64,000 nt of DNA from Ktedonobacteria bacterium brp13 (GTDB lineage: Bacteria > Chloroflexota > Ktedonobacteria > Ktedonobacterales > Ktedonobacteraceae): the NCBI GenBank assembly GCA_015099395.1, contig AP024096.1, forward strand, positions 6,179,485 to 6,243,484, given 5' to 3'. Each line of letters opens with the position of its first letter. Within the stretch, counting starts at the first letter, position 1. The position numbers were made by a program, and so were the translations under genes. The notes below the pieces were generated by a model. It was not told the origin of the DNA. It saw only the letters and a program-made list of their open reading frames with translations, and made no database searches. Of the stretch, positions 6,722 to 14,970 are shown one piece after another.

Positions 6722-7912
6722 TTATGTATTATGGCGTGCTTGTGCGGCAGCTTTCCACTTCTCGCGTTGAGACTCACGAGACTCTTCGGAGGCGGGTATA
6801 TAACGCTCCAGGAACTCGTCGCGGAACGCTGGATAGTTGTTATTGAGAATTGAGTTGCGCAACTGCTCGGCGAGGCGCAGCATAAAACGGATATTATGGA
6901 TTGAGCCCAGACGATAGTAGAGCTGTTCCTCTGTGCGTGCCAGGTGATGAACATAGGCCGCGCTATAGGTGCGGCAGGTGTAGCAGTCACACTCGGCATC
7001 GATTGGACCATGCTCAGTGCGGAAGCGAGCCTTCTTAATACTTACGCGTCCAGTATTCGTGAAGAGACCGCCATGGCGTGCTACACGGGTTGGCAGGACA
7101 CAGTCGAACATATCCATCCCCATCCCAACGCCGAAGACCAGATCTTCAGGTGAGCCGACGCCGAGCAAATGGCGCGGTTTGTCACGGGGAAGGTTTGGCG
7201 TGACATGCTTGAGCATCTCCCACATCTCTTGCTTGGGTTCCCCAACCGAGAGACCACCTATCGAAAGGCCCTGGAATGGCATCGCGCCGATGGTATGTGC
7301 ACTCTGTGCACGCAACTCTGGCTCAAAGGCCCCCTGCACGATACCAAAGAGTGTCTGCTCAGGACGCTGACGCTCTTTCTCTACCAGCGCGCGCTCTTCC
7401 CAACGATGAGTCCATTCCATCGCTTTTCTGGCTTCAGCGGGTGCGCAGGGATAGGGCGCACAAATATCCAATGGCAGGACGATATCGGCACCGATCTCAG
7501 CCTCGATCTGCATGACGCGTTCAGGCGTCAGGGTATGGATCGAGCCATCGATATGCGACTTAAAGACCACCCCATCCTCATTGAGCTTGCGCATATGGCC
7601 CAGACTCCAGACCTGGAAGCCACCACTATCAGTCAGAATGGGACCATCCCAATGCATAAAAGAATGCAGACCACCGAAGTCAGCAATCAACTGCGAACCT
7701 GGTCGTAGCATAAGGTGGTAGGTATTCGCAAGGATGATCTGCGCCTTCGCTTCGTGCAACTCTTCGGGCGACACGCTCTTCACCGTCGCCTGTGTACCAA
7801 CCGGCATAAAGATAGGAGTCTGGATCGTGCCGTGGGGAGTTTGAATCGTGCCAGCGCGTGCCCAGGTATCAGGGCATTCTGCGTCGATTGTAAAGTTAAA
7901 AAATGATGACAT
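6722..7912 (-). CDS. tgt: Queuine tRNA-ribosyltransferase (Tgt)
   Basis: The enzyme exchanges guanine 34 of GUN-anticodon tRNAs for preQ1 in queuosine synthesis. The 396-residue protein shows the general Asp in LTDSGGFQVWSLG, the base-recognition stretch FGIVQGAFEPELR and GLSIGGLSVGEP, the nucleophile Asp in FDCVLPTR, and the zinc site CDCYTCRTYSAAYVHHL. The stretch after the nucleophile reads VARHGG where many bacteria have NARNG. I use ATG 7912 with AGAGAG four bases before it; an in-frame TTG at 7930 has no better support. lipM-like follows 50 bp downstream. A QueD-like pterin synthase lies far away at 40.9 kb. Confidence 0.96.
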   Translation of the reverse strand: MSSFFNFTIDAECPDTWARAGTIQTPHGTIQTPIFMPVGTQATVKSVSPEELHEAKAQIILANTYHLMLRPGSQLIADFGGLHSFMHWDGPILTDSGGFQVWSLGHMRKLNEDGVVFKSHIDGSIHTLTPERVMQIEAEIGADIVLPLDICAPYPCAPAEARKAMEWTHRWEERALVEKERQRPEQTLFGIVQGAFEPELRAQSAHTIGAMPFQGLSIGGLSVGEPKQEMWEMLKHVTPNLPRDKPRHLLGVGSPEDLVFGVGMGMDMFDCVLPTRVARHGGLFTNTGRVSIKKARFRTEHGPIDAECDCYTCRTYSAAYVHHLARTEEQLYYRLGSIHNIRFMLRLAEQLRNSILNNNYPAFRDEFLERYIPASEESRESQREKWKAAAQARHNT

Positions 7913-7943
7913 GGAACTCTCTAAACACAAACAATGCTACGTA

Positions 7944-8017
7944 TACTACTGATCCGAAAACTTGCGTGTGCGGGCACTAGCGACGCCAGTCGCGTTGGCG
8001 TTCGGAATAAGATCATA
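7944..8017 (+). repeat. Dispersed palindromic repeat, copy A
   Basis: This is one of six copies of a roughly 74-bp element in the window. It runs from TACTACTGATCCGAAAAC through the nested hairpin GCGACGCCAGTCGC to TTCGGAATAAGATCATA. The outer arms (CCGAA with TTCGG) and the inner GCGAC/GTCGC stem give a nested fold. This copy is more diverged at its 3' end than copies C and D and lies 31 bp upstream of the tgt start. Confidence 0.85.
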
Positions 8018-8285
8018 GCATAGAGCATTCTAAACGAAAAAGGAGTGGCGTTACCAGTCCGGATACACAAAAACTCATATGTATATATCGCTCTATTGTC
8101 GCATAACCGTCAAGGGAACCGCTAGCTTTTGCTCATTAAAGTCAAATGTCGAGTAGTACTGTACATAACATTGCTACCCGTATGTGAAGTAATCTCATTA
8201 TCATTATATGTAGATTACTAAATGTCATTGAATATAAAAGATACATAAAAATATGTACCATAGCGGCAATTTGTCATAAAAACAC
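8018..8285. other. Intergenic stretch without recognised feature
   Basis: The stretch between repeat copy A and the promoter of the zinc-ribbon gene is A+T rich. I see no gene, RNA or clear hairpin. A minus-strand frame at 8218-8436 overlaps the promoter and leader of the zinc-ribbon gene and has no coding character. Confidence 0.5.
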
Positions 8286-8314
8286 TTGCAAATCGCGAAA
8301 AGATGGTGTATGCT
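8286..8314 (+). promoter_or_regulatory. Sigma-70-type promoter for zinc-ribbon gene
   Basis: TTGCAA (8286-8291), a 17-base spacer and TATGCT (8309-8314) form a good housekeeping promoter. Transcription would start near 8321, leaving a leader of about 135 bases before the TTG start at 8457. The leader contains small hairpins, for example GGG and CCC flanking TATAGAAT, and a strong ribosome binding site (AGGAGG) at its end. Confidence 0.6.
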
Positions 8315-8456
8315 TTCAACCGGTATCCAATCTCGGTCTCGCATACAGTGCTCGTCCAGGGTATAGAATCCCACGCTGGTAGGGGAAAATGACTGGTGAC
8401 AACTGCAAGGATATGGACCTGGAGGATTACCAACATATCACACAGGAGGTCCCTAG

Positions 8457-8762
8457 TTGAGCTTCGTAGACAAAACCCTAAAGTGCCGTGAATGTGGAAA
8501 TGATTTCGTGTTTACCGCGGGAGAGCAAGAGTTTTACCAGCAAAAGGGTCTGATGAATCAGCCCGGTCGTTGTTCTTCCTGCCGTGCTGCACGTCGCCAG
8601 AATGCAGGCGGTTCTGGTAATCGCGAGCGTGCTCCACGCGAGATGCATGACGCTATTTGTGCTGAGTGCGGTTCTGAGACTCAGATTCCGTTTGTACCCA
8701 AAAATGATCGTCCCGTCTATTGTGGTGCCTGCTATGAAAAAGTTCGTGTTGCGCGCAGCTAA
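8457..8762 (+). CDS. Zinc-ribbon domain protein with paired CxxC motifs
   Basis: This 101-residue protein carries two zinc ribbons: CRECG...CSSCR in the first half and CAECG...CGACY in the second. The order matches a small family, common in Chloroflexota, of probable zinc-binding domain proteins. Nucleic-acid binding is a reasonable guess but is not shown. The middle is Arg/Gly/Asn rich. Translation starts at TTG 8457, supported by AGGAGG seven bases before it; no ATG is near in this frame. A promoter at 8286-8314 and a hairpin at 8863-8897 make it a single-gene unit. Confidence 0.85.
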   Translation: MSFVDKTLKCRECGNDFVFTAGEQEFYQQKGLMNQPGRCSSCRAARRQNAGGSGNRERAPREMHDAICAECGSETQIPFVPKNDRPVYCGACYEKVRVARS

Positions 8763-8862
8763 TCAATGTATATTTCAGTGTGCGCTCACAACGTGTAGCA
8801 GTACCATCTCCTGATGAGTAATAGACGTTGTTTGTCGGTCTTTCCCCATCAGAACAGTAAAA

Positions 8863-8897
8863 AAGGCATAGTCAAGGTGTGTTCCTGGCTATGCCTT
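8863..8897. terminator. Hairpin after zinc-ribbon gene
   Basis: AAGGCATAG and CTATGCCTT pair, with an inner AGG/CCT stem around TGTGT. On the plus strand the 3' flank is only mildly T rich. The A run before it gives a perfect U tract in the opposite direction, so it could work on both strands. Confidence 0.6.
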
Positions 8898-9155
8898 CCT
8901 CGTATATCTTGATTGTGCATACGCTAGCGTGGTAGCATTGCCTTCACTCAACTTTAAGGGGCGTTCATACGTGGTAAGGGATAAGGGTCTTCTTTCACTT
9001 GAGTGAATGGAATAAAGAGAGACGGGATGCTGTTATCTACACTAAAATAGGAAAAAAGTTAAGAAATCTCTACCCCCTTCACATCTGTTTTTGGCCTCGG
9101 ATCGTCGATTCTCTGGGATAGAAACACTGTCGGGTAGGAGTAGTATTGTACCTGC

Positions 9156-9183
9156 TTGACAGTCTCCCTTTGCTCCTTATAAT
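9156..9183 (+). promoter_or_regulatory. Consensus promoter upstream of rel
   Basis: TTGACA (9156-9161), a 16-base spacer and TATAAT (9178-9183) match both consensus hexamers exactly. Transcription would begin near 9190 and reach the Rel start 260 bases later. Confidence 0.75.
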
Positions 9184-9189
9184 AAAGAA

Positions 9190-9450
9190 GTAACATCTGT
9201 TTCGACCAAAGGGGTATTTTTATCTCTCTGGAGAGGGTTCCGATGGCCCTTCTGTTACCTGACGCGACTCAAGCACGTTCATGCACACATATGATATGTG
9301 ATATGTACGATGCGTACAACTTGTATACAGCGTACAGTACTCCTGCATCCGCCCTGGCCATCGTTGATGTGAACCAGGGAGTGTAGTTGAGACAGTATCC
9401 AAAGAGGAAGGACCTTGTGTCCTCGCAAGCAAAGTGGCAGGTATTAGAGT
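9190..9450 (+). other. Long 5' leader of the rel gene
   Basis: This is the inferred untranslated leader of about 260 bases. It contains a dense cluster of short palindromic words around ACATATGATATGTGATATGT and GTACGATGCGTAC (9289-9340) that could fold, followed by a purine-rich stretch. No known riboswitch class is recognised. The preceding stretch 8898-9155 holds no gene that I can support. Confidence 0.35.
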
Positions 9451-11895
9451 ATGGCTACCAATTTTGATAAAGTCGCTGATGAGTCCGGTAAAGTCGGCAA
9501 GCCTGAAAGTATCACTCCTGTGACTCGTACAACGACGAGATGGGGATCTAAAGTAACGCCATCTCGCATGACGATCAATGACTTACTGACGGAGACAAAG
9601 AAATATCTTACTCCAGACGATATGGAGAAGATTCGTCGTGCCTATGATCTTGCGAACAAGGCACACAAGGGGGCTGTGCGACGTTCTGGTGAGCCGTACA
9701 TTCAACACCCTCTGGAGGTTGCTCTGCTCCTGGCAGGCATGCGTATCGACGCTGATGGGATCATCTCGGCGCTGCTCCACGATGTTGTTGAAGATACTGA
9801 CTGCACACTTGAAGACTTACGTGAGCTGTTTGGTCCTGCCGTCGCAACCATTGTAGATGGCGTTACAAAATTTGAGGTCCTGGCCGGTACCAAGCCTGTA
9901 GAGACTGTCGCAGGTGAGTCTGGCGTCGCTGTGCCGTCCACACCACCGTCGCTGGTAGACAAGCGCCGTATTCGCACTGAGACTGTCCGTAAGATGCTGC
10001 TGGCGATGGCTGAAGATCCGCGTGTCGTGGTCTTGAAATTAGCTGATCGCCTGCATAATATGCGTACCCTGAGTGCTATGTCACCCGCGCAACAGCAGAA
10101 TACCTCCCGTGAGACCAGTGAGATCTACGCTCCGCTCGCCCGTCGTCTGGGTATGGCTCTGGCACAGGCTGATCTTGAGGATCTCGCCTTTGGTTATCTT
10201 GAGCCTGAGAAATACGCGCGCCTCGCGCGGCAGGTTGATGAAGAGGTGAAACGCCGCCTGCCATTTATTAACGAGGTCTGTCGGGTCTTACGCGCCGAAA
10301 TGAAGCGTGCGGGTATTCATGCCGATGTGATGGCGTGGCAGAAGCACCTTGCCAGTATTAATCGCAAGCTAGGCGATGTCCCCGAGGAGTTGAGCGGGAA
10401 TGAACTCAGCCAGATCCATGACCTGGTCTCGTTCCGTATCCTTGTCGATACTGACTATGAGTGCTATCTGGCCCTTGGGCATATTCATGCACTCTGGCGT
10501 CCAAAGGACGGGCGCATTAAAGACTTTATCGCAACGCCAAAGCTCAATGGCTACCAATCGTTGCATACGACGGTCTTTTGTCTTGATAATCGGTTGTCCG
10601 AGATTCAGATCCGCACGCATGAGATGCAGCGTACCGCTGACTATGGGCTTGCCAGTTATTGGTACTACAAAGAGCGTATGAGCGACGATGAGCACAATAA
10701 GCTTGAGAGCGAGCAAGATGATACTGCGCCGAGCAGTTGGCGTCTCTCCTATCGCGAGATGGTGGCCTGGATCGAGCAGTTGCGCGATTGGCAGCGCGAG
10801 TTACCGCAGAGTGCCGACGAGTTCGTGGAGGCCGTCAAGGGTGATATCTTTCAGGAGCAGATCTTTGTCTTTACGCCGCAAGGTGAGGTAAAGGACCTGC
10901 CACGTGGTTCAACTCCGCTGGATATGGCCTATCGCATTCATACAGATATTGGTGATCACTGTGCTGGTGCACGTATTATTACCAATACAGATGTCAGTGG
11001 CCGTCTGGTGACGCGTCTTGTCCCGCTCGACTATGAGTTGAAGAGTGGCGAGATCGTCGAGATCATGGTCAATCGTACAGTTCACCCTACACGTGATTGG
11101 CTCTCGTTCGCTCGTACTGCGGCGGCGCGTACCAAGATTCGTCGCTATCTGAAGACGTATGAGCGCGAAATTAATCTTCATCTTGGGCGTGAACGTCTGG
11201 AACTGGCATTCAAAGCCGTGGGTTTCAAAGGCATTGATAAAGAGATTGAGACCTTGCTGACGGCCTTCTGTCAGGAGGAGCCGACTGCCAGTACCATATT
11301 CAAGAAGTATGCCACGCTCGAAGACGTCTACGTCGCCCTGGGGCGTGAGGATCTGCTGGTTGAGCAGGTTGCCTCGCTACTCTTTGAGCGTCTGCCTCAT
11401 CCTGAGGGATCCGATGCTGCCGCTGGTACTGCCCAGAATGGGCAGTACACTGATGGTGAGGGAGCCTCGCTTGTACAGCTTGCCTCCTGTTGTTGTCCCT
11501 TACCTGGTGACACAATCGTTGGACAGATCATTCCCAATCAAGGCGTGATCGTTCACAATAGTGAGTGCGAGACCTTGCGACGTTGTAAAGATCGTAGTGG
11601 TATCGTCGAAGTGAACTGGCAACAGGTGCACCCGGTTAGCTATCTGCTCCCGGTTACGCTGATCGCTCATGATCGCTCTGGCCTGCTGCGAGATGTTGCG
11701 GCCGTCGTTGCCGATGCCAGCATTAATATGGTATCGGTAACATCCACGACGAACCCATCGCTCAGGAAAGCTGTGATTACAGCGACCCTCGAGATCACCG
11801 AAGATGGTGCCGTTTTAACGCAGATGGAGAATATCCTGCGTCGTCTGCGGCAGGTGAAGACTGTTGTAAGTGTCGAGCGCTCGGTAGGAAAATAG
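9451..11895 (+). CDS. rel: Bifunctional (p)ppGpp synthetase/hydrolase (Rel)
   Basis: This long RelA/SpoT homologue of 814 residues makes and degrades the stringent-response alarmones. The hydrolase domain (about 55-210) is intact: H86 in YIQHPLEV, H110-D111 and E114-D115 in LLHDVVEDTD, and D199 in KLADRLHNM. It carries an extra Pro/Val/Thr-rich insertion at about 143-173. The synthetase domain has RIKDFIATPKLNGYQSLH near 355 (the RxKD form of bifunctional enzymes) and EIQIRTHEMQRTADYG. TGS (about 466), a zinc-finger-like CCCPLP segment (about 678) and ACT (about 738 onward) follow. Residues 1-40 are a polar extension. A paralogue with a defective hydrolase lies directly downstream. Confidence 0.96.
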   Translation: MATNFDKVADESGKVGKPESITPVTRTTTRWGSKVTPSRMTINDLLTETKKYLTPDDMEKIRRAYDLANKAHKGAVRRSGEPYIQHPLEVALLLAGMRIDADGIISALLHDVVEDTDCTLEDLRELFGPAVATIVDGVTKFEVLAGTKPVETVAGESGVAVPSTPPSLVDKRRIRTETVRKMLLAMAEDPRVVVLKLADRLHNMRTLSAMSPAQQQNTSRETSEIYAPLARRLGMALAQADLEDLAFGYLEPEKYARLARQVDEEVKRRLPFINEVCRVLRAEMKRAGIHADVMAWQKHLASINRKLGDVPEELSGNELSQIHDLVSFRILVDTDYECYLALGHIHALWRPKDGRIKDFIATPKLNGYQSLHTTVFCLDNRLSEIQIRTHEMQRTADYGLASYWYYKERMSDDEHNKLESEQDDTAPSSWRLSYREMVAWIEQLRDWQRELPQSADEFVEAVKGDIFQEQIFVFTPQGEVKDLPRGSTPLDMAYRIHTDIGDHCAGARIITNTDVSGRLVTRLVPLDYELKSGEIVEIMVNRTVHPTRDWLSFARTAAARTKIRRYLKTYEREINLHLGRERLELAFKAVGFKGIDKEIETLLTAFCQEEPTASTIFKKYATLEDVYVALGREDLLVEQVASLLFERLPHPEGSDAAAGTAQNGQYTDGEGASLVQLASCCCPLPGDTIVGQIIPNQGVIVHNSECETLRRCKDRSGIVEVNWQQVHPVSYLLPVTLIAHDRSGLLRDVAAVVADASINMVSVTSTTNPSLRKAVITATLEITEDGAVLTQMENILRRLRQVKTVVSVERSVGK

Positions 11896-12280
11896 GGCCC
11901 CTGTTATTCGGGGGCTTATGCCACCAATAAGTGCTCTGATCAGTGCAATGAACGTGTGTTACCCCTACATGGCGAGCAAAAATGTTACACTTCTCATATG
12001 CGACAATACGTATGGAGTATAGCCAATTCTGATACATGTAGCGTGATTCGTCCAACAAATTGTATGTAATTTCGTATGAAGTACTAGGTACGGTGCGACA
12101 TAGACAACGGATATGGTATACGTTGTGACAGAGATGGCGCGCTATGAGCACACTATTATCAGTACCGCGCTGTTGCGGCTTATTACGGGTTGTACGAATT
12201 AAAAACGGATAGCAAAGATTATCCATAGGATAGAATCGTATCGGCCTGTTCTCATTCATACAGGGTAGGTCTGATCACCA
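11896..12280. other. Intergenic region between the two Rel genes
   Basis: Directly after the stop, CCCC and GGGG form a short hairpin (about 11897-11915) without a T run. The rest is A+T rich. No consensus promoter for the second gene was found, so whether it is co-transcribed with rel is open. Confidence 0.4.
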
Positions 12281-14776
12281 ATGCATATGATAGATAGGTC
12301 TGTAGAACAACAATTTTTTGAGCCTCCCCATTCGTCTGCGATGGCTCATTTGCTGGCGCTGGTCCGTCAATATATGCAGCCAGCTGAGATAGACCATGTG
12401 GTAAAAGCTTACCAGCTAGCGCGCGAGTCCTGTGAGGATATTCCTGGTACCAGCACGCGTCCGGTCCCTCCGCTTGAGCATGCGTTCTCTGTGACCTTGA
12501 TTATGGCCGAGATGATGCGTAGCGATGCGGTAGGTATTGCTGCTAGTCTGGTCTACGAAGCAATCGATGCTGAGCTGATCTTGCCCGAACTGATCGAATA
12601 TCACCTGGGTGGAGCTACGGCCAGGGTTGTCGAGAGTATGCTCCGTCTGAATATATTGGAGCGCAAGAAGCAGAGCGCCGCCACTGGTGCGATGCTGGCG
12701 ATCCAGAATACGCCTCTCTCATCCGCCAAAAAAGAGCGCGAGCGTGAAGAAGATGGCTATGGCACGTCTTTGGAGAGCAAGAAGCCACGTGTGCGTGAGG
12801 CCCTGCGTCGTCAGCAGGCTGAGACCGTTCGCAAGATGTTTGTAGCGATGGCGGACGATCCGCGAGTGGTTTTGCTGAAACTTGCATATCGCCTCAACGC
12901 TATGCGTATGATCTGTCAAACTCCTGAGCGCGCCGATCAGCTAGAGTTGCAAGACAGGCTGACGATGGCAGAGGAGACGCAAGAGATCTATGCGCCTCTG
13001 GCCGGTCGTCTGGGTATGTCTAAGGTTGAGAGCGAGCTACAGGATCTGGCATTCCAGACCATTGAGCCAGATCGCTATATCTGGATACGAAATATTCTGG
13101 ATATGGAGGCCAAGCAGTGGCGTTCTTATGTTGATCGTGTCTGTGAGCGCTTGCGCTCCGAGATGGCTGCGATCGGCGTGAAGGCTGAGATCTCGGGACG
13201 CGTCAAACATGCTTACAGTTTCTATAAAAAGCTGGCACGCGGCACTGGCGATATCGCTGATTTTGAGCAGCTAAAGCAGGCAGCCGACATCAGCCAGATC
13301 AACGATCTGCTCGCATTTCGTATCCTGGTCGATACGTCGACGGACTGCTATATCGCGCTTGGACATGTGCACGGTCTGTGGCGTCCTAAAGAGGGGCGTA
13401 TCAAAGACTTTATCGCTAACCCCAAGCCTAATGGCTATAGCGCGCTACACACAACCGTCTTCTGCCTGGATGACCAGCTGGTAGAGATTCAGATTCGTAC
13501 CCATGAGATGCATGAGACTGCCGAATATGGTGTCGCGATGCACTGGCACTATAAAGATGCCGGTGATAACGCCTCAGCCTCCGCTAAAGAGTTGTTGATG
13601 TGGTTACGGCAATTAACAGAGTGGCAGCAGGATCTCAAGAGTGCGAATACCAGCGACACTGATTTTATTGAAGCCGTCAAGGACGATATTTTTCAAGAGC
13701 AGATCTTTGTTCTGACGCCAAAGGGCGAGGTTAAGGATCTTCCGGTTGGTTCGACTCCGCTCGATTTTGCTTATCGCGTCCATACCAAGGTTGGAGATCA
13801 TTGCGCGGGCGCGCGTATTATCTCTGAGTCTGAGAATGATGAGGGTAGTGAGCGCCTGGTGACGCGTATGGTCCCCCTGGACTACGAGCTGAAGAATGGC
13901 GACATCGTTGATATCGTTACGAACCGCAGCTCACATCCAACGCGTGACTGGCTGAGCTTTGCGCGCACTACTGCTGCACGTAACAAGATCCGGCGCTATC
14001 TGAAGATCAACGAGCGACCAATTAATATCCAGATCGGCGAGGAGCGCCTGGAGCGTGATCTCAAGGCGGCTGGTCCGCGTGATCTGGATGATATTACTGA
14101 AGACGCCGAGAACTGGGTCTGTGATCAGCTGCAAATCGCCTCCTTTGAGGATGTCCTGGCTGGTATAGGCTCAGATGATGTGCGTCCACGCTCGGTTGTT
14201 GTCAAACTTCAAGAGTACTGGCAGGCTCGCGAGAGCAAAGAGAAAGACGCCAAAGTTACCAAAGAGAAGGTTATAGAGCCAGTAGTGAGCACCAGGTCGC
14301 CTGCGACCTCTGCTACCGCACATCTAGAGGTGGCAGGTGTCAGTGGTCTGCTGACGCGCCTGGCAAATTGCTGTTGCCCGTTGCCTGAAGACAATATCGT
14401 CGGCTTCATCAGCCGTGGCAAGGGTGTCATCGTTCATCGCTCGGACTGTCGCAACGTTGCACGTATGCGTGAGCAAGATCGTGAGCGCCTGATCCACGTC
14501 GACTGGGCCGGTATTGGTCAGTTACGCTACCATGCACCGGTTGTGATCACTGCCCATGATCGTTCGGGGATCGTACGCGATATTGCTACTGTCGTCTCTG
14601 ATGCTGGTGCTAATCTGCTGGCTATTAATTCGAGTGTCAGCTCAAATCATCAGACCGTTATGATCATGGTTACCCTGGAGATCCAGGACATGGAGCAGTT
14701 GCAATTTCTCTTCTTCAAATTGGAGCACATCAAAGGTGTGATGCATGTGGCTCGTGATATGGGGCAGCGTAAGTAA
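12281..14776 (+). CDS. Long RelA/SpoT homologue with degenerate hydrolase domain
   Basis: This 831-residue paralogue of the upstream Rel has the same domain order. The hydrolase domain (about 25-210) has lost its catalytic residues: the HD pair is YE (91-94, VYEA), the ED pair is DA, and KLADRLHNM has become KLAYRLNAM. The first His (LEHAF) remains. The synthetase domain is intact, with RIKDFIANPKPNGYSALH and EIQIRTHEMHETAEYG, so it keeps the RxKD form and not the acidic form of gammaproteobacterial RelA. TGS, a CCCPLP zinc segment and an ACT domain follow. It is probably a synthetase-only enzyme. The charged insertion at about 128-180 is lineage specific. The start has only a moderate ribosome binding site (AGGGTAGG). 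Confidence 0.93.
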   Translation: MHMIDRSVEQQFFEPPHSSAMAHLLALVRQYMQPAEIDHVVKAYQLARESCEDIPGTSTRPVPPLEHAFSVTLIMAEMMRSDAVGIAASLVYEAIDAELILPELIEYHLGGATARVVESMLRLNILERKKQSAATGAMLAIQNTPLSSAKKEREREEDGYGTSLESKKPRVREALRRQQAETVRKMFVAMADDPRVVLLKLAYRLNAMRMICQTPERADQLELQDRLTMAEETQEIYAPLAGRLGMSKVESELQDLAFQTIEPDRYIWIRNILDMEAKQWRSYVDRVCERLRSEMAAIGVKAEISGRVKHAYSFYKKLARGTGDIADFEQLKQAADISQINDLLAFRILVDTSTDCYIALGHVHGLWRPKEGRIKDFIANPKPNGYSALHTTVFCLDDQLVEIQIRTHEMHETAEYGVAMHWHYKDAGDNASASAKELLMWLRQLTEWQQDLKSANTSDTDFIEAVKDDIFQEQIFVLTPKGEVKDLPVGSTPLDFAYRVHTKVGDHCAGARIISESENDEGSERLVTRMVPLDYELKNGDIVDIVTNRSSHPTRDWLSFARTTAARNKIRRYLKINERPINIQIGEERLERDLKAAGPRDLDDITEDAENWVCDQLQIASFEDVLAGIGSDDVRPRSVVVKLQEYWQARESKEKDAKVTKEKVIEPVVSTRSPATSATAHLEVAGVSGLLTRLANCCCPLPEDNIVGFISRGKGVIVHRSDCRNVARMREQDRERLIHVDWAGIGQLRYHAPVVITAHDRSGIVRDIATVVSDAGANLLAINSSVSSNHQTVMIMVTLEIQDMEQLQFLFFKLEHIKGVMHVARDMGQRK

Positions 14777-14787
14777 GAGAGTATGGT

Positions 14788-14820
14788 TGGTGGGTAGAGG
14801 AAAGATCCCTCTACCCACCA
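14788..14820 (+). terminator. Hairpin after second Rel gene
   Basis: GGTGGGTAGAGG (14789-14800) and CCTCTACCCACC (14808-14819) form a perfect 12-bp stem with a 7-base loop, 12 bp after the stop codon. The flank is TGTTGTTGT, not a solid T run. Confidence 0.7.
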
Positions 14821-14869
14821 TGTTGTTGTAATCGCCTGCGTGATCCGTGACTCAACTCAAGCAGAGACA

Positions 14870-14926
14870 GCAAAGTCCCCCGGGAGGAGATGTTTGCTAG
14901 AAACATACCCTCCCGGGGGACTTTGC
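14870..14926. terminator. Strong bidirectional hairpin between Rel2 and sigma factor genes
   Basis: GCAAAGTCCCCCGGGAGG (14870-14887) and its exact complement (14909-14926) form an 18-bp stem around a 21-base loop, followed on the plus strand by ATTCTTTTTG. The two flanking genes converge, so it most likely ends both. Confidence 0.8.
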
Positions 14927-14970
14927 GCATTCTTTTTGTGGGCTAAAGTAAATCTATGCTAGTGCATCAC

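Noticed and set aside
8218..8436. Minus-strand ORF in the zinc-ribbon leader
   Set aside because: It overlaps a good promoter and leader on the other strand and resembles no protein.
11795..12259. 154-residue minus-strand frame between the Rel genes
   Set aside because: It partly overlaps the end of rel in antisense, has no ribosome binding site, and shows no recognisable domain.
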